Assembly: GCF_014154935.1 (NCBI RefSeq)
Contig: NZ_JACEHH010000014.1
Span: 121,401-185,400, forward strand
Length of the DNA stretch: 64,000 nucleotides
DNA from: Stieleria mannarensis
GTDB taxonomy: Bacteria; Planctomycetota; Planctomycetia; Pirellulales; Pirellulaceae
Reading direction: 5' to 3'
Shown: positions 1 to 8,337 of the stretch, piece by piece
Layout of the letters: each line of letters opens with the position of its first letter
Numbering within the stretch: position 1 is the stretch's first letter
Made by a program: the position numbers and the translations under genes
Notes under the pieces: generated by a model
The model's input: only the letters and a program-made list of their open reading frames with translations
Databases searched by the model: none
Told to the model about the DNA's origin: nothing

Positions 1-2
1 AT

Positions 3-263
3 TCCGGCTGTGGGCATCATCATGATCACCGGCTCCCATCGACTGCCCCGGACAATCACGAACCGCCATCGCCGGAACCCTCACACGACAGCGACCACTG
101 TGCGGTCTGTCAGGCTTTGGCCTGGACCGGCGGTTCGGTTTTCAACGAGTCGCTTGCCGTATTCGGTGATGCGATTGTCGAACGTCAATCGGTAGTTGAT
201 ACGCCGTTTGTCGAGTGCTTCGTCGTCTCCTGGCCGCGTCTCCGCGGCCCGCCGATCGCCTGA
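3..263 (+). CDS. C-terminal end of a His/Cys-rich protein (truncated by window edge)
   Basis: An open frame runs in from the left edge and stops at TGA 261-263, giving the last 86 residues of a protein whose start lies outside the window. It begins with a His-rich run (GHHHDH), then a Pro/Asp-rich linker, then the motif HDSDHCAVCQAL. A CxxC flanked by histidines resembles the metal-binding end of DUF2946-type small proteins, which often sit beside metal-transport or haem genes. That assignment is only by resemblance. The gene lies 190 bp upstream of a DUF1559 gene on the same strand. Confidence 0.5.
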   Translation, partial: SGCGHHHDHRLPSTAPDNHEPPSPEPSHDSDHCAVCQALAWTGGSVFNESLAVFGDAIVERQSVVDTPFVECFVVSWPRLRGPPIA

Positions 264-454
264 ATGAAACCCTGGGGCTGTCTCTGGTCTGTCCAGCGGG
301 CTTGTCGCTTCCCCATTCGCATATCGACCGCGATTCCGGCGGTGCAGCGCTGACAAATTGCTTTGCGATCGCCGAGCTTCTATCAGGTCGCCGCAACTGA
401 ATGTCGCAGAATCCATGCAAACGTTCGCTCGATCATTCTTCATTTAGCAATCAC

Positions 455-1705
455 ATGTCCATGCCTCACTCAAGTCGTGCGCGCCACCCGCGCCCGCAGC
501 GAGCGTTCACGCTTGTCGAATTATTAGTCGTCATCGCCATCATCGGGATCCTTGTCGGCCTGTTGTTGCCGGCCGTTCAAGCGGCACGCGAAGCGGCACG
601 GCGGATGAGTTGCAGCAACAACTTGAAACAACTCGGACTTTCGCTGCACAACTACCACGGAGCCTACAAACAGCTGCCCACTTACAAAGGCGGCACGTGG
701 GTCAACGGCCTGGACGGATCGACCGACCAGGACAACCGCATGGATCTATCGATCTGGGTCGGGCTGATGCCCTACATGGAGCAGCAGGCGCTGTGGGGCC
801 AGATCAGCAACCCCAATTCCGACCTGGCCAATTCGGACAATCGCCGCACGCCGCCCTGGCCGGCGATGGGACCGCGAACCTCGCAAGCCAACTACCCGCC
901 ATGGATGGTCGAGGTTCCGACGCTGCGTTGCCCCAGCGATCCGGGGACGGGATTGCCGGCGATGGGGCGTACGAACTACGCCGCGTGCCTGGGGGATTCT
1001 GTCGTGCTGATGGACCAAGGCCCGTGGCACCAAGTCAACAACGTCGTCACGTCACCGCCGATCGCGATCGCGGTCGAAGCGAACACATCGTGCCGCGGCG
1101 CGTTTGTCGCCCGCAAACAAATGCGTTTCCGCGACGTCTTGGACGGCTTGTCCAACACGATCTTTGCCGGCGAAATCACAACGGATCTGGGCGATCGCGA
1201 CAAACGAACGATCGCCTCGATCCAGGGCGAAGACGATGAGATTCGTGACGAGCCGGATCACTGCGAGCACGAGGGCTACATCAGTCCCGAGCGCCCGCGG
1301 TTTTGGTCCGATGGGACCGACGGCGGCACCGCACCGACGCTGGCCGCCAGCAATCAAGGACGCGGCTTTCGCTGGGCCGCCGGTGGAACCGTCTACACGG
1401 CGATGAACACCATCCTGCCGCCCAACAAGGACCTGTGCCTGGGTGGCGATGCCGCCGGCGACGAAAACTCGATGGGGATCGCCCCGCCCAGCAGCCGTCA
1501 CCAAGGCGGCGTTCACGTCTTGATGGGCGACGGCGCCGTGGTCTTCCTGACCGATTCGATCGAAGCCGGTGACGTGCACCACACCAACGTCTGGAGCGGT
1601 GGCACCGGCGCGTCGGTGCCCGGCGCGCAAAGCCCCTACGGATTGTGGGGAGCCCTGGGAACGCGCGCCTCTCGCGAAACCGTGCAAGAACAGCTCAATC
1701 AGTGA
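455..1705 (+). CDS. DUF1559 pseudopilin-like secreted protein
   Basis: This is a planctomycete DUF1559 protein of about 416 residues. The N-terminus has a short basic leader followed by the type IV prepilin-like segment [16 protein letters not shown] and then [20 protein letters not shown]. The C-terminus carries the family's H-x-G-G-V-x-V-L-M-x-D-G block. The residue before the processed Phe is Ala rather than the usual Gly. Such proteins are thought to be assembled at the cell surface by a pilin-type pathway, but their function is unknown. The ATG at 455 leaves a 17-residue leader; ATG 401 (18 residues longer) and ATG 461 are alternatives, and none has a clear ribosome-binding site. Confidence 0.85.
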   Translation: MSMPHSSRARHPRPQRAFTLVELLVVIAIIGILVGLLLPAVQAAREAARRMSCSNNLKQLGLSLHNYHGAYKQLPTYKGGTWVNGLDGSTDQDNRMDLSIWVGLMPYMEQQALWGQISNPNSDLANSDNRRTPPWPAMGPRTSQANYPPWMVEVPTLRCPSDPGTGLPAMGRTNYAACLGDSVVLMDQGPWHQVNNVVTSPPIAIAVEANTSCRGAFVARKQMRFRDVLDGLSNTIFAGEITTDLGDRDKRTIASIQGEDDEIRDEPDHCEHEGYISPERPRFWSDGTDGGTAPTLAASNQGRGFRWAAGGTVYTAMNTILPPNKDLCLGGDAAGDENSMGIAPPSSRHQGGVHVLMGDGAVVFLTDSIEAGDVHHTNVWSGGTGASVPGAQSPYGLWGALGTRASRETVQEQLNQ

Positions 1706-1808
1706 GCTGACTGACGCGCCGCTCGCTGACGCTTCCCGCTGGCAGGGTCTTGCACGCCGCTTGCGACCTGCTAAAGTCTATAGACCTCTATGAACTTGAG
1801 CGTCTTCC

Positions 1809-2510
1809 GTGACTTCCACCCACGCCCAATTGGCCTACCAACATCTCCGATCGCGGTTGATCGCCGGCGAGTTCCAGCCGGGGAGCCGGATTCGCTACGG
1901 CCCGATCGGCCAGCAGCTTGGCATCAGCGCCACGCCGGTCCGCGAGGCGATGGGCCTGCTGGCCAACGAAGGGTTCGTCGAACTGGTCCCCCAGCTCGGC
2001 GCGGTCGTGCGCACGATCGGACGCGACGAACTGGTCGAACTGTACGAGATGCGCGAAGCGATCGAGCCCTACGCGGCGGCCAAGGCGGCCGAGCGGGCCA
2101 GCCCCGCGCAACTCGATGCGATCCAGCGTGCCCTGGGACGGATGCGGTCGATCGCCGCCAAGGTCGCCAAGACAAAGAGCCGGACGGCGGGAAAATGCGA
2201 CACCGCTGAGTTTGAAAAGGCGGACCTCGGGTTCCACATGCTGATCATCGATGCGACCGGCAATCAAACGATGGTCCGTTCCAGCGAAAGTTCCAATGCG
2301 CTGGTACGCGTGTTTTCGGCCGATCGACATGCCTACGACGCGACCATCATGGAAGCGACCTGTGACGATCATGCCTCGATCCTTGACGCAATCCGATCCG
2401 GGGACGCCGCGCGGGCGCGCGATGCGATGCAGCGTCACATCGCCTCGGGACTGCAACTGACGCTGCAAGAAATTGAATCCAGGGAAACCAATCGATGGGA
2501 AGTGCCGTGA
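1809..2510 (+). CDS. GntR-family regulator, FadR/FCD type
   Basis: A 233-residue transcription factor. The N-terminal winged helix-turn-helix includes the GntR signature with [10 protein letters not shown] as recognition helix and NEGFVEL in the wing. The C-terminal two-thirds is an all-helical FCD effector domain, with the DLGFH segment and later His residues as likely metal or effector ligands. The start is a GTG. The gene ends inside the next one: its last 16 bases overlap the lyase start at 2495, so the two are translationally coupled. FCD regulators usually bind a sugar acid or another catabolite of their own operon, so it probably controls the lyase, sulfatase and transporter genes downstream. 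Confidence 0.85.
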   Translation: MTSTHAQLAYQHLRSRLIAGEFQPGSRIRYGPIGQQLGISATPVREAMGLLANEGFVELVPQLGAVVRTIGRDELVELYEMREAIEPYAAAKAAERASPAQLDAIQRALGRMRSIAAKVAKTKSRTAGKCDTAEFEKADLGFHMLIIDATGNQTMVRSSESSNALVRVFSADRHAYDATIMEATCDDHASILDAIRSGDAARARDAMQRHIASGLQLTLQEIESRETNRWEVP

Positions 2511-3460
2511 CGGACAATGCCGGTGGACAATCAGAAACACAATCAACCACGCTTTCGTTGCAAGGCATCGTGCCTCCGTTGGTGACGCCGTTGTCGGCCC
2601 GCGACCAATTGGACCATGACGGGCTGCAACGGTTGCTGGACCATGTCATCGGCGGCGGTGTTGCCGCCGTGTTTATCCTGGGGACCACCGGCGAAGCGCC
2701 CAGTTTGAGCTACCGTTTGCGTCGCGAGATGATCGAGCAATCGGTGCGGATCGTGGCCGGGCGTGTGCCGGTGTTGGTCGGGGTCACCGACACCGCGTTT
2801 GTCGAATCGGTGGCGCTGGCCGAGTACGCCGCCCAGTGCGGCGCGGATGCGGCCGTGCTGACAACGCCGTATTACTTTCCCGCCGGCCAAACCGAACTGA
2901 CTCGCTACGTGCAAAGTATCGCGCCGAAGATCCCCTTGCCGCTGATGCTGTACAACATGCCGGGGCTGACCAAGGTCTGGTTCGAAATCGAAACGCTGAT
3001 GCGGCTTGCCGAGATCCCCTCGATCATCGGCGTCAAGGACAGCAGCGGAGACCTGGAGTACTTCGGGAAAGTTTGCCAACTGAAATCGCAACGTCGTGAT
3101 TGGCAGGTCTTGATCGGCCCCGAAGCGTTGTTGCCCCAGGCACTCGAACTCGGCGGCGATGGGGGCGTCAATGGAGGTGCCAACGTGATGCCGCGAGTCT
3201 TTGTCGATTGCTACCGGGCAATCAAAGCCGGCAACACCGAAGCGGCCGATGCCGCCTTGGCGACGATTTTGAAGTTCCAGGAAATCTACGAAATCGGAAA
3301 GTATGCCTCGCGGCACATCAAGGCGACCAAGTCGGCACTCTCCCTGATCGGAATTTGTGAAGACCTGCCCGCCGATCCCTTCAACCGGTTTTTAGAGCCG
3401 CAACGCGAACAGGTCGCCGAGGTGTTGCGCGAGATCGGGGTGTTGGGGAGAGCAGACTGA
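2495..3460 (+). CDS. DapA/NanA-family lyase (dihydrodipicolinate synthase or N-acetylneuraminate lyase superfamily)
   Basis: A 321-residue TIM-barrel class I aldolase. The family landmarks are visible: GTTGE at residues 63-67, the catalytic Tyr in LYNMP (Y153) and the Schiff-base Lys in GVKDSSG (K181). The superfamily includes lysine-biosynthetic DapA, N-acetylneuraminate lyase and 2-keto-3-deoxy sugar acid aldolases. Coupling to a GntR/FCD regulator and association with sulfatases, a sodium:solute symporter and a sialidase-like protein favour a catabolic sugar-acid lyase over DapA. The substrate cannot be read from the sequence. Confidence 0.85.
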   Translation: MGSAVTDNAGGQSETQSTTLSLQGIVPPLVTPLSARDQLDHDGLQRLLDHVIGGGVAAVFILGTTGEAPSLSYRLRREMIEQSVRIVAGRVPVLVGVTDTAFVESVALAEYAAQCGADAAVLTTPYYFPAGQTELTRYVQSIAPKIPLPLMLYNMPGLTKVWFEIETLMRLAEIPSIIGVKDSSGDLEYFGKVCQLKSQRRDWQVLIGPEALLPQALELGGDGGVNGGANVMPRVFVDCYRAIKAGNTEAADAALATILKFQEIYEIGKYASRHIKATKSALSLIGICEDLPADPFNRFLEPQREQVAEVLREIGVLGRAD

Positions 3461-3464
3461 GGGA

Positions 3465-3583
3465 AGGCAGGATGATGCGGGGCAAAACGATGGGGGCAAA
3501 ACGATGGGGGCAAAACGATGGGTGGCAGAATGATACGGGGCAGAATGATACGGGGCAGAATGATGAGGTACGAAACGATGGGG
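3465..3583 (+). repeat. 14-15 nt tandem repeat, GGGGCARAAYGATG-type units
   Basis: The spacer after the lyase gene holds back-to-back units. Three copies of GGGGCAAAACGATG are followed by three of the variant GGGGCAGAATGATR, with diverged units at both ends. The units abut without spacers, so it is not a CRISPR array. The same units recur at 8147-8173, inverted at 8217-8289, and inverted at 40534-40560. Confidence 0.8.
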
Positions 3584-3606
3584 CGATGCGAGTCTCTGAG
3601 CAGTCG

Positions 3607-3637
3607 AACCTGAAACCTGAAACCTGAAACCTGAAAC
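3607..3637 (+). repeat. 7-bp tandem repeat (AACCTGA)4
   Basis: Four consecutive copies of AACCTGA lie about 20 bp upstream of the sulfatase start at 3656. Copy number could vary by slippage and change the spacing upstream of the gene, but no function is evident. Confidence 0.75.
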
Positions 3638-3655
3638 TCATTCCAGGCGGACTCA

Positions 3656-5086
3656 ATGATGCGAATCCTTGTCACCCTTGCGTTGGCATTGGTAATCACG
3701 TCGCACGTGATGGCCAGCGATCGGCTGAACGTGTTGTTCATCGCGGCGGATGATTTACGTTGCGACTTGGGGTGTTATGGGCACGCGTTGGCCAAGACGC
3801 CGCATCTGGATCGATTGGCACAGCGCGGGATTACTTTCGATCGGGCCTACTGCGCCCAGGCGCTTTGCAATCCTGCCCGCAGCAGTCTTTTGACCGGTCG
3901 CCGACCGAACACGTTGACGCAGTACAATTTGACGAAGCATTTCCGCGACGCGATTCCCGACGTCGTGACGCTGCCGCAGCACTTCAAACAGAACGGTTAC
4001 TTTTCCCAGAACGTCGGCAAGATCTTTCACAACTGGGCAACGGAGGTGAAAGGCGATCCGGCTTCCTGGAGCGTGCCGGCGGTGATGCATTTTGGGTCGC
4101 ATCGGCACGACGATGCGAAAGTCGAAGGAGAGCTTCCGCCGAATCTTGCCACGGCGATTCGGTGTGAATGTCGTGACGTTCCCGACGACGCCTATTACGA
4201 CGGGCGGATCACAAACCTCGCGGTCGATGCCTTGCGAGAGCGCGCTCAATCGGACCAGCCGTTTTTTTTGGCGGTCGGTTTTTGGAAACCCCATTTGCCC
4301 TTCAACGCGCCCAAGCGATATTGGGACTTGTACGATCGCGACGAAATCCCATTGCCACCGTGTCCGCAGTGGCCCGACGGAACACCCCGCATCGCCTGGC
4401 ATAACAGTCAGGAGTTGTTGGGAAAGGCCAAGCCGGCGACGTTGTCGCCCGACGACGAACAGGAACTGCGTCACGGTTATCTGGCCGGCATCAGTTACAT
4501 GGATGCACAAGTCGGGCGGCTGCTCGCTGAACTGGAGCGATTGAATCTGACCGAGCAGACGTTGATTGTGTTCTGGTCCGATCACGGTTTCCAGCTCGGC
4601 GACCACACACTGTGGTGCAAGACGTCTAACTTTGAGCTGGACGCCCGCGTTCCACTGATCATTGCACCGCCCGGTGGTGTCGCGGTCAAGCGGAGCGACG
4701 CCATCGTGGAGTTGCTGGACCTCTATCCGACGCTGGCGGATTTGTGTGGGTTGGAACGTCCCGATGGACTGGAGGGCGTCAGTTTAAAGCCGTTGATCGA
4801 CGGCGTGGCGGACAAGGTCAAGGATGCCGCTCTGACACAGCACCCGCGACCGTCTTACTATCGGCATCCGATGGACGCGATGGGGCACAGCGTCCGCACG
4901 GATCGGTTTCGCTACACCGAGTGGCGTTCCCACGATGACGGCGCGTTGATCGGAGCGGAGTTGTATGACCACAACGTCGACCCGGCCGAGTCGGTCAATC
5001 GGGTCGATGAAGACGCCTACCAAGTTCACCTTGCCGGATTGCGCCGGGTTTTGAAGTCGTTGTCGGGAGAAAACAATCAACCGTGA
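3656..5086 (+). CDS. Secreted sulfatase, iduronate-2-sulfatase-like
   Basis: A 476-residue alkaline-phosphatase-fold sulfatase with an N-terminal signal peptide ending near VMA-S. Metal-binding Asp32-Asp33 (AADDL) precede the formylglycine motif C71-N-P-A-R75, followed by SSLLTG. The C-terminal block SDHGFQLGDH followed by WCK and NFE is typical of the iduronate-2-sulfatase-like S1_7 group. It should remove sulfate esters from a glycan outside the cytoplasm. Its stop overlaps the start of the symporter gene (TGATG), so the two are cotranslated. It needs a formylglycine-generating or anaerobic maturating enzyme, not present here. Confidence 0.9.
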   Translation: MMRILVTLALALVITSHVMASDRLNVLFIAADDLRCDLGCYGHALAKTPHLDRLAQRGITFDRAYCAQALCNPARSSLLTGRRPNTLTQYNLTKHFRDAIPDVVTLPQHFKQNGYFSQNVGKIFHNWATEVKGDPASWSVPAVMHFGSHRHDDAKVEGELPPNLATAIRCECRDVPDDAYYDGRITNLAVDALRERAQSDQPFFLAVGFWKPHLPFNAPKRYWDLYDRDEIPLPPCPQWPDGTPRIAWHNSQELLGKAKPATLSPDDEQELRHGYLAGISYMDAQVGRLLAELERLNLTEQTLIVFWSDHGFQLGDHTLWCKTSNFELDARVPLIIAPPGGVAVKRSDAIVELLDLYPTLADLCGLERPDGLEGVSLKPLIDGVADKVKDAALTQHPRPSYYRHPMDAMGHSVRTDRFRYTEWRSHDDGALIGAELYDHNVDPAESVNRVDEDAYQVHLAGLRRVLKSLSGENNQP

Positions 5087-6681
5087 TGATCGCAGCGACA
5101 TTTTTTACGGGCATCGACTGGTCGGTGCTGGTGGTCTACTTCGTCGGCATTCTGGCCATCGGGGTGGTGTTTTGGCGGCGCAACAAATCCGCCGACGACT
5201 TCACCGCCGGCGGTCGTTCGTTGCCGGGGTGGTTGTGCGGCATGTCGATCTTTGCGACCTACTTGAGCAGCATCAGCTACCTGGCGCTGCCGGGAAAAGC
5301 GTTCGTCGACAACTGGAACGCGTTTGCGTTTTCTCTCGCCCTGCCACCGGCCGCCTGGATCGCGGTTCGATTCTTCTTGCCGATGTACCGGGCGTCGGGT
5401 GAAGTCAGCGCGTATTCTTTGTTGGAGCATCGGTTCGGGTTGTGGGCGCGGCTGTTCGCCAGTTCGTTCTACCTGCTGTTTCAAGTCGCCCGCATCGGCG
5501 TGGTGATGTACTTGATGGCGTTGCCGATGGCGATTCTGTTCGGCTGGGACATCCGCACGTTGATCCTGGTGACCGGCGTGATCGTCACGGCGTATTCGTT
5601 CATCGGCGGCATCACGGCGGTCATTTGGGCCGATGCCATTCAAGCCTTCGTGCTGTTGGGCGGCGCCTTGTTGGCGCTGGTGATTTTGCTGATGGGCATG
5701 CCCGAAGGTCCGGCGCAGGTGTTTTCTGTCGCATCGGCCGAGGGGAAATTCTCGCTGGGCAGCCGATCGTTGACCGAGGTCGCCACGCCGACGCTGTGGA
5801 TCGTGTTGGCCTATGGGCTGTTTGAAAACCTGAAAAACTTTGGGATCGATCAAAGCTACGTCCAACGCTACATCGCCTCGAGCAGCGATCGGGAAGCCCG
5901 CAAAAGCATCTGGCTGGGGGCGTTGTTGTACGTTCCCGTCAGTGCGTTGTTTCTGTTCATCGGGACGGCGCTCTACGCCTTCTATCAGAATCATCCCGAG
6001 GACATGGACGCGGTGCGGAACATTGTGGCAAGTCAAAAGTTGATGCAAGCGGGCGTGGATCCCGACGCGGCCGACTACGACGCCCAGCTGCAGATGACTG
6101 CGTCCGGGCTATCTGAAACTGACTTGGGTGACCGAGTCTTCCCGCACTTCATCGCCGCGCACTTGCCGGTCGGCGCTCGAGGACTATTGATCGCGGCGGT
6201 GTTTGCGGCGGCGATGAGTACGGTTTCGACGGGATTGAATTCATCGGCGACTTTGGTGATGAGCGATTTTTACAAGCGACTGCTGCGGCCCGATTCCAGT
6301 GACCAGGCCAGCGTGCTGGTGTTGCGCGCCGCGACGTTGGTCTGGGGAACACTCGGCACGATCGTGGCGTTGATCCTGGTGCGATTGACCCACAGCGTGC
6401 TGGACATCTGGTGGACGCTTTCCGGTGTGCTCGGTGCGGCCATCATCGGGTTGTTCCTCTTGGGAACGACATCGCCCAGACTACGAGAGCGGCCGGCGAT
6501 TTTGATTCTGGCCGCGGGAGTCGCGTTGATCGCTTGGATGACGTTTTCAAAGACCGCTTACTGGCCGACGTCGCTGGAGTCGATCGCCAGTCCGTTCCAT
6601 CCTTTCCTGGTGATCGTGTTCGGGCCGGCGGTGATGGTGATTTTGGGGTTGGTCGTTTCGCGTGGAAGGGCAGTGCAATGA
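5086..6681 (+). CDS. Sodium:solute symporter (SSS family)
   Basis: A 531-residue polytopic protein with about 13 hydrophobic segments. It has the SSS core sequence AGGRSLPGWLCGMSIFATYLSS near the start (first TM bundle) and the conserved MSTVSTGLNSSATLVMSDFY region further on. Members take up sugars, sialic acids or organic acids with Na+. ATG 5086 overlaps the preceding sulfatase stop by one base; a GTG three bases earlier is the alternative. The next sulfatase starts in an ATGA overlap at its end. It is therefore the likely importer for the product released by the flanking secreted enzymes. Confidence 0.88.
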   Translation: MIAATFFTGIDWSVLVVYFVGILAIGVVFWRRNKSADDFTAGGRSLPGWLCGMSIFATYLSSISYLALPGKAFVDNWNAFAFSLALPPAAWIAVRFFLPMYRASGEVSAYSLLEHRFGLWARLFASSFYLLFQVARIGVVMYLMALPMAILFGWDIRTLILVTGVIVTAYSFIGGITAVIWADAIQAFVLLGGALLALVILLMGMPEGPAQVFSVASAEGKFSLGSRSLTEVATPTLWIVLAYGLFENLKNFGIDQSYVQRYIASSSDREARKSIWLGALLYVPVSALFLFIGTALYAFYQNHPEDMDAVRNIVASQKLMQAGVDPDAADYDAQLQMTASGLSETDLGDRVFPHFIAAHLPVGARGLLIAAVFAAAMSTVSTGLNSSATLVMSDFYKRLLRPDSSDQASVLVLRAATLVWGTLGTIVALILVRLTHSVLDIWWTLSGVLGAAIIGLFLLGTTSPRLRERPAILILAAGVALIAWMTFSKTAYWPTSLESIASPFHPFLVIVFGPAVMVILGLVVSRGRAVQ

Positions 6682-8141
6682 AGCAAGGGCGAATGAGATT
6701 TCCGGCAACGTGCTGGTGGTTGTTGGCGATACTGATCGGCATGACCGCTGCCGCCAACCGTGGTGCCGTCCGGGCATCGGATCCGCCGAACATCCTGTTC
6801 ATCCTGGCCGATGATCTGGCCTGGTCGGACCTGGCGTGCGACGGACATCCATGGCACCAGACCCCCAACATCGATCGCTTGGCCGCCGACGGCATGCGAT
6901 TCAGTCACGCGTACGCTTCGGCGCCGATCTGCAGCGCCTCGCGGGCCAGCCTGATGACGGGTAAAACGACGGCTCGGCTGGGGTTCGAATTTGTCACCAA
7001 GGACAAGCCGGGGTTCCAGAAGATCGAGGGGACGACGTTGCTGCAGGCGCCGCCGTTGACATTGAATTTGCCGTTGGCGGAGTCAACCGTCGCCGAGCAT
7101 TTGAGTGGACTGGGGTACCAGACGGCGTTCTTCGGCAAGTGGCATTTGAATCAACATCACGGCGGCTATCTGGGCTGGAGTCCGACGCACGGGCCGGCGG
7201 CGCAGGGTTTCGAAACCGCCGTCGAGGACTTCGGCGCACACCCGTATTCATGGAAACGCAATCCCGTGAAGACCATCGAACGTGCCGGAGAGTACGCGGC
7301 CGATTCGATGGTCGACCAGGTCTGTCAGTACCTGGGCAAAAAGCACCAGCGACCGTTCTTTGCGATGGCGTCGTCGTTCTATGTCCACACGCCGGTGAAG
7401 ACTCCCTGCCAATGGCTGGTCGATCGATTCGACCAGGTCATTCCCCAAGACATCGCCAATCGAAAGCAACGTGTCGCCTATGCCGCGTTCTTGCAGACGT
7501 TGGACCATCATGTCGGCCGAATGCTGGATGCCCTGGACGCATCGGGACAAGCCGACAACACGCTGGTCGTGTTCATGTCCGACAACGGCGGGCACCCGGA
7601 ATACGTTTCCAACGCGCCGCTGCGCGGTTCGAAATGGAACCTGTACGAAGGCGGAATTCGCGTGCCAATGATCGCCCGCTGGCCGGGCGAAATCGATGCC
7701 GCGAGTGAGTCCGATATGCCGGTGGTCGGCTATGACTTGTTGCCGACCTTTGTCGACGTCGCTGGCGGTGCGGTCGAGAACGTCGACGGTGTCTCGATCC
7801 GAGGTGTGTTGCACGGCGAATCCGTCGCCTCGGATCGCAGCCTGCTCTGGCACTTTCCCTACTACCATCCCGAACGCGGGTACAAGGACGCCAAGCGGAC
7901 GATCGGGATCGACGATTTTCGCGTCAGCCAAACCCGTCCCCAGTCGGCCCTTCGTCGCGGCCGATACAAGTTGATTTGGTTCGCCGAAGACGACCGCGTC
8001 GAGCTATATGATTTAGAATCCGACCCTGGTGAACAGCACGACTTGTCGGCGACGTCCGCGGAGATCGCAGACACGTTGCGCCGGGAATTGCGATTAAAGT
8101 TGAAGTCGATGAATGCCCGGATGGCGACGCCCGTCGAATGA
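6678..8141 (+). CDS. Secreted sulfatase with CSASR active-site motif
   Basis: A 487-residue sulfatase. The start is ATG 6678, which overlaps the symporter stop as ATGA. An in-frame extension upstream to about 6411 lies inside the symporter gene and is not used here. The signal peptide spans roughly residues 1-33. Metal ligands are Asp45-Asp46 (LADDLAWSD), and the modified Cys is C85 in C-S-A-S-R, the less common variant with Ala in place of Pro. MSDNGGHPE supplies the later Asp-Asn metal pair. It is the third gene of a coupled sulfatase-symporter-sulfatase set. Confidence 0.88.
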   Translation: MKQGRMRFPATCWWLLAILIGMTAAANRGAVRASDPPNILFILADDLAWSDLACDGHPWHQTPNIDRLAADGMRFSHAYASAPICSASRASLMTGKTTARLGFEFVTKDKPGFQKIEGTTLLQAPPLTLNLPLAESTVAEHLSGLGYQTAFFGKWHLNQHHGGYLGWSPTHGPAAQGFETAVEDFGAHPYSWKRNPVKTIERAGEYAADSMVDQVCQYLGKKHQRPFFAMASSFYVHTPVKTPCQWLVDRFDQVIPQDIANRKQRVAYAAFLQTLDHHVGRMLDALDASGQADNTLVVFMSDNGGHPEYVSNAPLRGSKWNLYEGGIRVPMIARWPGEIDAASESDMPVVGYDLLPTFVDVAGGAVENVDGVSIRGVLHGESVASDRSLLWHFPYYHPERGYKDAKRTIGIDDFRVSQTRPQSALRRGRYKLIWFAEDDRVELYDLESDPGEQHDLSATSAEIADTLRRELRLKLKSMNARMATPVE

Positions 8142-8146
8142 AAAGA

Positions 8147-8289
8147 GGCAGAATGATACGGGGCAGAATGATGTTTGTTACCGCTGAGCCTACGACCTGT
8201 CCTCCTCCAGCCTCCCCATCATTCTGCCTTCCCGCCCTATCGCCCGATCCTTGCGCCTTTCCATCGTTTTGCCCCCATCGTTTTGCCCC
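8147..8289 (+). repeat. 14-nt repeat units in both orientations
   Basis: The 196-bp spacer after the second sulfatase holds forward units (GGCAGAATGAT, 8147-8173) and reverse units (CATCATTCTGCC at 8217-8228; CATCGTTTTGCCCC twice at 8262-8289). Because they are inverted, GGCAGAATGATG at 8162-8173 can pair with 8217-8228 in RNA as a 12-bp stem. They are the same units as at 3465-3583. Confidence 0.75.
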
Positions 8290-8337
8290 TGAATCATTCC
8301 GCTCCCTCTCCTTCCTGTCCCCTCCTACGACAAAACT

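Noticed and set aside
81..443. 120-codon minus-strand frame at the left edge
   Set aside because: It overlaps the partial His/Cys-rich gene and its product has no family features; the plus-strand reading with the H-C-x-x-C motif is better supported.
3465..3583. Possible CRISPR array in the tandem repeat run
   Set aside because: Units of 14-15 nt abut with no unique spacers and no cas genes are near.
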